From Lytechinus pictus (lineage: Eukaryota; Echinodermata; Echinoidea; Temnopleuroida; Toxopneustidae), in NCBI RefSeq assembly GCF_037042905.1, contig NW_026974141.1, forward strand, positions 7,667,001 through 7,731,000: a stretch of 64,000 nt of DNA, in the 5' to 3' direction. The notes under the pieces are model-generated. The model was not told the DNA's origin. It made no database searches and was given only the letters and a program-made list of their open reading frames with translations. Below, piece after piece: positions 11,066 through 23,200 of this stretch. The translations under genes were made by a program, and so were the position numbers. The first letter of the stretch is position 1; each line of letters begins with the position of its first letter.

Positions 11066-14000
11066 GTGAGTATATTGCATAGCTGAAAATGAAACACTGG
11101 GAATATTCCACGGGTTAGGTAATATTGTTGCACAAGTTGTAGATGAGTGCAATATTGGCCGAAACGAGGGTAATATTCCTGCTTAGGCCTACCCCCGGGC
11201 CTACCATTAAGATAAACCATTTCATCCAATATAATCATTATTATATTTAATGATCATTGTTAATTATTTCTCTAGACCCTGTAAATTAACGATATGGTAT
11301 TGCAGTAAACATTATAGTAAGAATTCCAATTAAGCCTGTAGAAACTCTGTCAGGTACCGGTATATAGGCCTACATATATAGTGCAATATACGCTTCGATA
11401 TTTTACAGGCAATTGATGTTTTAAGGCCATGCGAGCAATGATCGGTCTGTTCCCCTCCTTCTCCATAAAATGTAATTGTTTTCAAACACCAGCCCATAGC
11501 ACAGAATCGTCTTTTCCCTAAAGTCTTTACTATAGAGTACCGAAGGTGACGTCATAAAGTTTCCCTTTTGGCATTTCAGCGCTTTTTATACCATATTTTG
11601 GTAGAGCATGATGAAAAAAAAAACCACAACCGAAATTTAGTGAGAATCGGTCCGTGGGGCCCCAAAATATGACCTCATGAATACATAATTAGCCCCAGTG
11701 AAGTCAATGTATTATTGGCCTGGTTCTAAAAGTTATATTTAGGAACCAGCCCAGTGAGCAAAATATATAGGCCCATATGGGTTACTTGTGGGCTTATCAG
11801 GGCTAAAAATGTGGGCCCCATATGGGTTGCCCATGTGGGCTATGTATGGGCCCATCTGGGCCCCTTGTGTTTTTTGCACCGTACACCCCGTCTGGGGCCC
11901 ATATGGGCCAGGGTTTCGCGTGGGGTAAATATGGGCAGGCCCACATCGTACCCATGTAAACCATATGGGGCCCATTTGGGCTATGTATGGGCCCATATGG
12001 GCCCCACTTGGCCAATCTGGGACCCATATGTACACCCTATGTGGGGCCCATTTGGGCCAAGTGGGTCCACGATGTTTTAATCAATTAAAAAAATATATTA
12101 GTTTGTATCATTAAGGTGACTTTATATACAACCCAATAGTCTAATCCTTATCATTTTATCATATCCTATAATCCTACATTCTAACCCTAAATCCTAATCC
12201 TATCCTAATCCTTTCCTACACCTAACCACTGAATCTTGTTATTGACTTCTATATATAGAGCGAGTTTGCTATACTTGACAGGCTATGGTTAATAACAATT
12301 TTCAATATTTAACCTTGGAAATTTTCTCCTGAAATTAAATGTTTTGATTTTTAATTTTATGGTAATAAATTACATACTTTTCTGAAACTTTTCATGGTGG
12401 AATCCTTGCATAAACATAAACATATTGATTGTTGTAGCCTTATTAGCTAAAATTTTGGTCATTTACTGTTGTAATGAATAATCATGAGTGCAGTCCAGAT
12501 CGATCATCCAGTGATATTGAGCTCAGATGTGACCCATCTGGGTCCCAGAAGGCTTATCTGGTACATATGGTCCCAGATATAACCCAGATGGGTCCCACAT
12601 ATTTTAGCCCATCTGGGTCCCACTTGGAAATGCCCATCTCCAGCCCAGATGATATTCATCTGGTACATATGGGCCCAGATATAACCCAGATGGGCCCCAA
12701 GTGGGCCCCATATATCTGGGCCCGATGTGGACCTACCCACTTCTAGTCCATATGGTTTCCATATGGGCCATATGGGTCCCAGATAACCCACATTGGACCC
12801 ATATGGGTCCCAGATATTTTGCTATCTGGGGTGTTCTCCTTTGAAAATTCAAAATTTTTCTTTATGTTAAGATGGGACCCATATGGGCCATATGGGTCCC
12901 AGATAACCCACATTGGACCCATATGGGTCCCAGATATTTTGCTATCTGGGGTGTTCTCCTTTGAAAATTCAAAATTTTTCTTTATGTTAAGATGCATTAA
13001 CACGATTAGAACCTAACATGTGAATTGTAAGATCACAAACATTTTTTTTTATCCGTAAGCTATTTATCATCAATCAAATTAGCCGTATACATAGGGTACC
13101 CGATAAATCCCTAAAATCAACACTAAACATGTGATTTCTAGAAAAGGCAGGTATTCCAAAGCGAACTTTTATGGGGTTGAGTTCTCATCATAAGTGTATC
13201 AAAAAATGTGAAAATGAAGAAAATCTTTTTTTTCTTCTTCTTCCCCCCCCCCCCCTTTTTTTTACCCCTTCGAGATTTACCAACAATGTGAAATATACCT
13301 TGATTACTATCTATGTCGAGCTTTAAAATACATGATCGGATTTTAGTGTCAAGTAACAAATGCAAAGGCTAACATACTAATTAACATTTATCAATCAAAC
13401 ATGAAAATAAATAACGGATTTTGTCAAAAGCTAGAATTATTTATGAAAGATATAGGTTATTCTCATATTTGGGAAAACCTAAATACATTTTCTAAACGAC
13501 ATCAAGTTAAATCAGTGGGTACAGTTTCAGGAAGATAGATACTGGAAGAGAATTATTGTAGTAAACTGAGAACGTATATAAATACCTTAAACGTAGGCCC
13601 TACATAGAAAAATATTTATAACTAGATTTTAATTCGTCATGAGGACGAATTAGGTGGTCTGTCATGATTTTTCATTCAGTGTCGGCTAATGTTGTATGAA
13701 ATAAATCATTTAGATATGGTTGATAATCTTGATCATAGACATCATAGGAATACATATTGACCATTGCTAAATGTGATTATTAATGTGGTGATGACAACCG
13801 TGATGATTATAATAATGGTGGTGATAATGCAATACGGTAAATGCGAAATTAAGTTTGGAGCATGTAAAATGCCTTAAAAACTCCTCCAAAATTTCAGACG
13901 ATTTACCGAAATTGGCTTTCCAAATTGCGCAATAAAAGGCGCCTTCATTTTCAGAGCAGCTAATTTTTAATGGACAGTTTCATGTTTTTTATGCAAAATC

Positions 14001-17000
14001 TTTTTAAAATTTCTTTCTACTGTCAGCAATTTTTCTTTTAAGATTTCAAGCAAGAATTTTCACAATGTCAGTGGGTATCAATTTCACAGAATGCTTAAAA
14101 ATACTTAGGTGATACTTTTTGAAAACTAAAATATCTTAAATATTTTTATTCAAAATTTCTGCTAAATTTCAATTATTTTTAATGAGAAGTTTCGCAATGA
14201 TACAATTTCACAGCATTCACTTCAAAACTCATCAGTGATGTATTTGATAAAAGAATTAAGTAGAATTTTTTGAGGGGAAATATTTGCAAAATTTCTGCAA
14301 ATTCCTAAACATTTCACATAATATTTTCCGTCAAGAATTTTCAATATCCATTTATTAATTGTGTATGACTTTAACATTTACTTGAAAATTCTTTCTTGAT
14401 GATTTTACTAAAAAAGTCAGGTAAAAGATTCAAATACTGGCAATTTTCCCGCAAAATTTCGGGAAAATTAGTATTTTACTAAATCACATATTTTTAATTT
14501 CACAGAAGGTATCTGAAAATTTGTTATATGTTATTTAGAGAAAATAACCAAATAGAAAAAATCCAGGATTTTCCACAAAATGTCTAGAATGAAATTAATC
14601 AACCAAATAGCGTTTCAATATTGTAGCATTTACCAAAAAATGCATAAATGATGTTTTACAATGTTAAAACTACCCTTTAAAAAGTTCCGGCAATATTTAA
14701 AAAAAATGTCCTACATAAAAAACCGCAAGGCAAGTGGGCTTGATATTTTCAGCAAGACCGTACAATTGATTAATAAAGCATTTTCTTAAAAAAATTCTCA
14801 AAAATTAGGTCCAGAAAAAATTTGCAAAAACTTAAACAGGTCATAACACACAAATGCTGTGGTTTAAAGTGAAAATTATTGACACATTATTTGTAGAGAA
14901 TTGTCTTCACTACATCATATCTAAATTGGAGAGAAAATTGACTAGTAATAACGAAGATACGGTCAAATATGCATAAATACGTTGACGTAATTGCGAAAAT
15001 GTTTAATTTTCACTTCTAACGTAATTTTGACGTTATTACGCAATCTCCAGATGAGATTTTGACTATATCCAAGAGTGAGGAAAAGTTGGGGTCAACGGAC
15101 TCCCTGAAGAGCTACAGTGAATTTTATATAGGCATTTTTTGCCCACTTATGACTTATTTTGCGAGTTTGCACGCGCGTAAAATGCAAATTTGAATGGACG
15201 CGCATTCCCGTATTATTGGTCGTAAGAGGCTGAATGAGGTATCAAATTAATCAGAAGATAATGGACAATGGACAGACATAAAATAAATGACGACTCGAAG
15301 ATGCATACCGATGGTAGGTGCAATAACGCGCACGCATACCTGTGCGCGCGCAAATTCTTGACATGCTCAAAATGACCTGAAACGTACCCAAACTTGACCA
15401 AGGTTGATTTGGGGAATTTTTAAATTTTGACGCGCGCGTACGTGCGCGTCGTGACCTTTGCATGACCTCTGATGACATGTCCTGATGACCTGTCACCTGA
15501 ACTTGATATGATGCCAATATGGATGATTTTTTTATGATTAGTTGCGATGATATGATCAATAATTCATTTTTACAAAATGGCGCCTAGATGACGTCATCAT
15601 TGTATTGTATTGTATTTATTTTCCATTCATAAAAACATGCAAAATACAAACAAAATACATCAGATATAATTACAAAATAAAATGAATACATATGAATGGC
15701 TGGATTGCCCATTCAGAGTGGTAATTTTTACCACTCTGTTCTGCCTAGGGGTCCAGAACATAATAAAATAGATCAGATTGTATTATAAACATCATTAACA
15801 ATAGGAAAGAACGACATTAAACAAAATATAAAGTAATGAAAGCAAGTCAGTAGACATAAAACTAAATATAAAGTTACAATTTCAAGCTACAAGCAAATAA
15901 CCCCCCCCCCCCCCCTCCCGGCAAAACAACGCGTTGCTCAGATATCAATGTACTTCGAAACCTTAGAGCTCAAAGAAGTAATAAATGTAGTTAAGTTTTT
16001 GATAAATTTCATATCTAAAGGTAAGTCATTATATAGGCGTGAACCTCTATATATAAACATTCTACGGCAATTTTCTGTATTTGGTTTGGGCATAATTACA
16101 TTACCTACGGTTCTTAAATTATATGAGTAATTACAATATTTAAATGAATCTGCTAAGTATAATGGAGCCAGGCCGTTCAATGATTTGAACACCATTGTAT
16201 GTACATGGATATTTCTTCGTGATTGCAATGACCTCAATTCGAGTCGTTGGTGTATTTCTCTATTTGATATTCGATTTTGCGGTTTAACATTCAAAATGAT
16301 ACGACCAGCTCTGTTCTGAATTTTTTGAAGACGTTCAGTATATTTCTTATTTGTGGACTCGTATACAATATCAGCATAATCAAATAAGGGAAGTATAACT
16401 GAACTATACAATAATTTCAGATTACTTTCAGTTACGAAATGTCTTAGACGTGCTAAATATTTGACAAGCTTGTTAGTTTTCTTACACAGTTCTTCAATAT
16501 GAGTATCCCACTTCAATTTTGGATCGAGATACATGCCTAAATATTTAACAGAGTTAGATTGCTTAATAGTTTTATCAGATATTTTAACATTTATATTTGC
16601 ACATTTTGACAACATAATATTAGTTCCAAAAAGCATAGAATTCGTTTTATCAACATTAAGGCTTAGTTTGTTATGACACAGCCAATCATATATGTTACGT
16701 AGATCAATATTTACGTTGTATTCTATCTCACTGATATTTTTTCCAGAAAAATAAATAACTGTGTCGTCTGCATACAGATGCAGTTTACAATATTTTACAT
16801 GTTTATTGATATCGTTTATGTATAACGTAAAGAGAATTGGCCCTAGGGTTGAACCCTGTGGAATCCCATACTCTATACTCGAGACGTTTGATGTAATATT
16901 CTCTATACTCGTACATATATTCCGGTTGCATAAATAACTCTCAAACCAGTGCAAAGCATCTTCTGAAACACCAATCTTTGCTAGCTTCTTCACAAGTATT

Positions 17001-20000
17001 TTAACATCCACAGTGTCGAAGGCCTTTTTCAGGTCGACGAATACTGCCCCCGTATAAAGACCCTCGTCCATTGCCTTGAGCCAGTCATCTGTGACTTTCA
17101 AAAGAGAAGTCATTGTTGAGTGTTTCTTTCTAAATCCGGACTGTTCCACACAGAGTATTTCATTTTCTTTCATATACAATTTAAGTTGGTTGGATACAAG
17201 TCTTTCCATAATTTTTGAAATAGAAGATAAAATGGAGATTGGTCTATAGTTACAAGGATCATTTTTATCACCTGATTTGTAAATTGGAATAACTTTTGCT
17301 ATCTTGTATTTATGTGGGAACGTACTATCTAGTAGTGATTTATTGATCAAATAAGTAAGTGATGGAAGTATGACTGGTGCAGACATTTTTAATATTTGAG
17401 CAGTAATACCATCTATACCAGATGAAGGTTTATTTTTTGATAATTTAATCTCTTTTGAAACATCCTCTTCTGTTACTGCTGTAAAATAAAAAGATGAATC
17501 CAGGTTACATTGTTCCGGCACTATTCCAGAAGAAAGAGGAATCTTGGATGCTAAATCAGCCCCGATATTTGCAAAATAATTATTAAAATTCTCACTTTGC
17601 TCAAATATTTGTTCTTTGTCAGTTTTAATCATAGAATTTGATTTCTTAGAAGGTAATAATGATTTCATAACAGTCCATATATTTCCAGCATTTACTTTTA
17701 GTTTTGTTATTTGATCATTATAATATTTTTTCTTTTCTTTCCTAATTTGGTAAGTGATTTTATTCCTGATCTTTCTATATTCTATCATTTTAATTTCATC
17801 TTTACTTTTCCAGGCTTTTTTCTTAAATTTCTCCCTTTCTCGAATCAATTTAAGTATTTCCGAGTTCATCCAGGGCGATTTTTTACTCCGAATTCTCCTA
17901 CTTCTGATAGGCATACAATAGTCAACAACTGACATTAAAAGTTCTTCCCATTTGATAAATGCTTCATTTATATTATCATAATTAAGTATCTCATGCCAAG
18001 ACTGGTTATTTAATCTTTCCATGTACGCTTCTAGATCAATACCTGATAGTTTTCTGAAGTTAATCATTCGAGAAGCGTCTTCATGTTTGATTTCCATATC
18101 ATGTAACTCATTGAGTGGTCACTGATACCAACGTGAATAATACCATATTTATTTATATTTTCAAGTGAATTAGTAATCATATGATCAATGAGAGTCATTG
18201 AATTGCATGTGACCCTTGTGTAGTCGGTTCTATTAATTTGATCTAAAGAATATAAGTTATGAATTTCTTGTAGATTTGATTACCTTGAAAAGTTACGTTT
18301 CGCGATTCCATAATAATTTCCATACATGACTTGAAAATCAAGAAATTTGACAAGCCCGATTTTGAGATAAAGTGGGAACAAAATTTGGCAATAAAAATAA
18401 ATCAAGTAAAATCTGACGAATATAATAGGTGATCTGTCATATTCATGACAGACCACCTAAAAAGGAAAAAAAAAAAAAAAAACAGCCAAGCGAAGTTTGA
18501 ACCACCGACCTCTGCTTTGACAGTCAGGTGCGTTATCCAGTCGACCACAATGTTTCCGACAAACAGCAGGTGCAAAACAGGAAACATATTGTCAATGTAA
18601 ATTTTTGCAAGTAGAAAATTGGCATGATGACAAACTTCTACAAGTTCTAGTTTTGAGAATAGTACAAGCTTTAAAATGATACAATGGACATATTGTCTAA
18701 AGGGTACATTCTAAGCTAAAACATATTGAAAATTTGGCGAGAACAGACCAACATTTACGGAATTAGAATCAATTTACATGAGTGTGGTGACATCATTAAA
18801 CAGAAAACACTAATTTTTAGTTCCGACGCCATTTTGATGACGTCACGATGTAATTAAGGGTCAAATGTGGCATGAAATCATATTTCCTATTCATACTCTA
18901 TTCGAATATGAAAAAACAAATTGGGGGTCAACGGACTCCCTGAAGAGCTACAGTGAATTTTATATAGGCATATTTTTGCCCATTTATGACTTTTTTTGCA
19001 AGTTTGCACGCGCGAGTAATGCAAATTTGAATGGACGCCATTCCCGTATTATTGGTCGTAAGAGGCTGAATGAGGTATCAAATTAATCAGAAGATAATGG
19101 GCAATTGAAAGACATAAAATAAATGATGATTCGAAGATGCATACCGATGGTAGGTGCAAGAACGCGCACGCATACCTATGCGCGCGCAAATTCTTGACAT
19201 GCTCAAAATGACCAGAAACGTACCCAAACTTGACCACGGTCGATTTGGGGAAATTTAAAATTTTGACGCGCGCTTACGTGCGCGTCGTGACCTTTGCATG
19301 ACCTCTGATGATATGTTCTGATGACCTGTCACCTGAACTTGATATGATGCAAATATGGATGATTTTTTATGATTAGTTGCGATGATATGATCAATCATTT
19401 AATTTTACAAAATGGCGCCTAGATGACGTCATCATGATTTGATAACCTTGAAAAGTTTCGTTTCCCATGTCCATAATGATGTCCATACATGACCTGAAAA
19501 TCAAGGAAATTGACATGCCCGATTTTGAGATAAAGTGGGACAAAGATTTGGCAATAAAAATAAAGAAAATTCTGACGAATATAATAGGTGATCTGGCATT
19601 TTCATGACAGACCACCTAATTAGACATTGATAATCTATAAGTAAGGAATTATTTGAAGATAAGAATTAGCAATAGTAAATTTATGACTGAACAAGGGCGA
19701 CAAAAACACTAGAAATCAATCGACGTACTCGCGCCCATCCTTAACCCGCAACGAGAAAAATTATGATAATAGGCCTATACAATAGTGCCGTCATTTAGAG
19801 AACTGAGCTAATCAGGTTACTTCTTGTACATCATGCAAATAAAAGTAATGATTACGATATAAGTAAAATTTATGTAACTAAATAATATGAGTAATTATAA
19901 TGACGGACTATGATACATTCGTGTTAATAAATGACGCCATGGACGTGTTGTAATGACTTAATTGGAAATCAGTAAGAGTTTAGCAAAATGTTTAATAATG

Positions 20001-20254
20001 TATTTTCTTTTCGAATGGACACATATTTTGGCGATTGCTTATATTTACTTGTTTACATATATATATCTCTCTGTTTTGCCACGTTCATTATTTATAATAT
20101 TTGATAAAAATCCTAAACTGTGGATTTTATTTGAATAAATTGATTTGATTTGATTTGATTTGTAATTTCAATGTTCTTCAAAACATTTTTTTTTTACCAA
20201 CCGTGTTATTTTGTTTTGAAATCCTCCTAATATAGTGATTTACCCCCCCCCCCC

Positions 20255-20293
<39 letters not shown>

Positions 20294-23200
20294 AAACAAA
20301 ACAAAACAAAAACATACACACATTTTGATAGTTTTTCTTCTTTTTATGAAATAATTCCCCGTGAAGTGATGAGTTAACCATTCCTCTGCACAATATCTAA
20401 AAAAGGCGAGTGCGAATTAGCGTGAGCAGGTTTTTTCCACGATATGACGGCCTATATTGTTCCCAGCCCCCCCCCCCCCTCGTCTTTTTCTTTAATGTAA
20501 TAATAATAATAGTTGGGCATTTATAAAGCGCTATTTCCTTTCGGTTACATGCAAAGCCCGGTCTCTCTCTCTCCCACTTTATCTTTTCTCTTCTCCTGTC
20601 CACTCTTATTTTTTTCAATTTCCTCTCCTTTTTGTTCCCCCCCCCTTATTTTTAGACCACCAACAGGGGCCGCGGAACCGGGGGGGGGGGGCTTCAGCCC
20701 CCCCCCCCACTTTTTCCCAAAACCGTGTACAAAAACCTAAAATTGACCATATGATTGTGATTTTTAGCATGGTCAGCCCCCCCCCCCCACTTTTGGCTCA
20801 GCCCCCCCCCCCACTTTGAAAACCGTTCCGCGGCCCCTGACCAATATGGGGGTGGGGGCGGTCCCTTCGGCCCCTGTATCGCCAATGTATACATACAGAC
20901 CCATTCGATACACAAATGTGTGTGCTACCTATGGATTTATTATGTGTCTATCAGTAGATTAATAGATTTATATCAGACCACATCGCCTACAGAGATACTG
21001 CATATGGCCAATTATTACTTCTACTATTTTATGTGGGTTGTAGTTTGGAGGATTCATTTGGCCCCGTATGGGTTTGATATGTCTCAATCTTGGCTTAGGC
21101 GATAAGCCACACCGCCCATATAGATACCACATGGAGCCTATATGGTTTTATTTCATGGGTTCTAGGTAGAACCCAGATGGGGCCAATATGGGTTTGATAT
21201 GTTTCTATCTGGGCTCAGGCGATGAGACACATCGCCCATATAGATACCACATGGGGCCCATAAGGTTTTATAATGTGGGTTCGTGGGAGGACCCATGTGG
21301 GCCCCGTATGGGTTTGATATGTCTCTATCTGGGCTCAGGCGATACACATCATCGCCCCTATAGATGGCGCATGGGGCCCATATGGTTTACGTATTTTTTG
21401 GTTTCAGGTAGGACCAATATATAGGGCCCATATGGGTTTGATACGTTTCTTTCTGGGCTCAAGCGATCCCATATACATACAAAGTGGAGCCCATATGGTT
21501 TTACTTCGTAGGTTCTAGGTGGGAAGACCCATATAGGCCCCATATGGGTTAGATATGTCTCTATCTGGGAACAGGCGATAAGCCACACCGCCCATATGGT
21601 TTTATTATATGGATTCGTGGGAGGACCCATATGGGCCCCAAATGGGTTTTATATTTTTCTATCTGGGCTTAGTCGACCCAGAAATATGCCACTTCGCCCA
21701 TATAGATACCACATGGGGCTCATATGGTTTTATTATGTGGGTTCTAGATGGGAAAACCCATATGGGCCCCATATGGGTTTTATATGTTTCTATCTGGGCT
21801 CAGTCGATCCATAATTATGCCACTTCGCCCATATAGATACCAAATGGGGCCCATATGGTTTTATTATGTGGATTCTAGGTGGGAAAACCCATATGGGCCC
21901 CATATCGGTTTTATTTGTTTCTATCTGGGCTCAGTCGATCCATAATTATGCCACTTCGCCCATATAGATACCACATGGGCCCATATGGTTTTATTATGTG
22001 GGTTCTAGGTGGGAAAACCCATATGGGCCCCATATGGGTTTTATATATTCCTATATGGGCTCAGGCGATCCATAATTATGCCACTTCGCCCATATAGATA
22101 CCACATGGGGCCCATATGGTTTTATTATTTGGGTTCTAGGTGGGAAAACCCATATAGGCCCCATATGGGTTTTATATGTTTCTATCTGGGCTCAGTCGAT
22201 CCATAATTATGCCACTTCGCCCATATAGATACCACATGGGGCCCATATGGTTTTGTTTTGTGGGTTCTAGGTGGGAAAACCCATATGGGCCCCATATGGG
22301 TTTTATATGTTCCTATATGGGCTCAGGCGATCCATAATTATGCCACTTCGCCCATATAGATACCACATGGGGCCCATATGGTTTTATTATGTTGATTCTA
22401 GGTGGGAAAACCCATATGGGCCCCATATCGGTTTTATTTGTTTCTATCTGGGCTCAGTCGATCCATAATTATGCCACTTCGCCCATATAGATACCACATG
22501 GGCCCATATGGTTTTATTATGTGGGTTCAAGGTGGGAAAACCCATATGGGCCCCATATGGGTTTTATATATTCCTATATGGGCTCAGGCGATCCATAATT
22601 ATGCCACTTCGCCCATATAGATACCACATGGGGCCCATATGGTTTTATTATTTGGGTTCTAGGTGGGAAAACCCATATAGGCCCCATATGGGTTTTATAT
22701 GTTTCTATCTGGGCTCAGTCGATCCATAATTATGCCACTTCGCCCATATAGATACCACATGGGGCCCATATGGTTTTGTTTTGTGGGTTCTAGGTGGGAA
22801 AACCCATATGGGCCCCATATGGGTTTTATATGTTTCTATCTGGGCTCAGTCGATCCATAATTATGCCACTTCGCCCATATAGATACCAAATGGGGCCCAT
22901 ATGGTTTTATTATGTGGATTCTAGGTGGGAAAACCCATATGGGCCCCATATCGGTTTTATTTGTTTCTATCTGGGCTCAGTCGATCCATAATTATGCCAC
23001 TTCGCCCATATAGATACCACATGGGCCCATATGGTTTTATTATGTGGGTTCTAGGTGGGAAAACCCATATGGGCCCCATATGGGTTTTATATATTCCTAT
23101 ATGGGCTCAGGCGATCCATAATTATGCCACTTCGCCCATATAGATACCACATGGGGCCCATATGGTTTTATTATTTGGGTTCTAGGTGGGAAAACCCATA

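Larger units (their letters stand above)
15601..18272 (-). mobile_element. 5'-truncated non-LTR retrotransposon (LINE, Jockey/CR1-L2-like group)
   Basis: On the minus strand it holds the end of an endonuclease domain, a complete reverse transcriptase ORF, a short 3' UTR with a poly-C run (15899-15915) and a short tandem tail (ATACA)n at 15601-15616. The 5' part of the endonuclease and any ORF1 are absent, as expected after incomplete reverse transcription. The flanking repeat is rejoined exactly around it. Confidence 0.88.
13646..18459. mobile_element. Nonautonomous element with 18-bp TIRs, split by a LINE
   Basis: The left end TTAGGTGGTCTGTCATGA (after a hairpin AATTCGTC-ATGAG-GACGAATT) and right end TCATGACAGACCACCTAA are perfect 18-bp inverted repeats. 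The interior is very AT-rich and noncoding up to about 15060, then contains a block shared with 18890-19618. The LINE at 15601-18272 interrupts it. Confidence 0.55.

Noticed and set aside
13630-13660. Second hammerhead candidate (ATGAGGACGAATT)
   Set aside because: Lacks CTGANGA and the GAAA; it is simply an 8-bp hairpin AATTCGTC/GACGAATT at the edge of a TIR element.
18478-18562. Functional tRNA gene
   Set aside because: A and B boxes are recognisable, but the anticodon and T stems have mismatches; treated as a pseudogene or SINE head.
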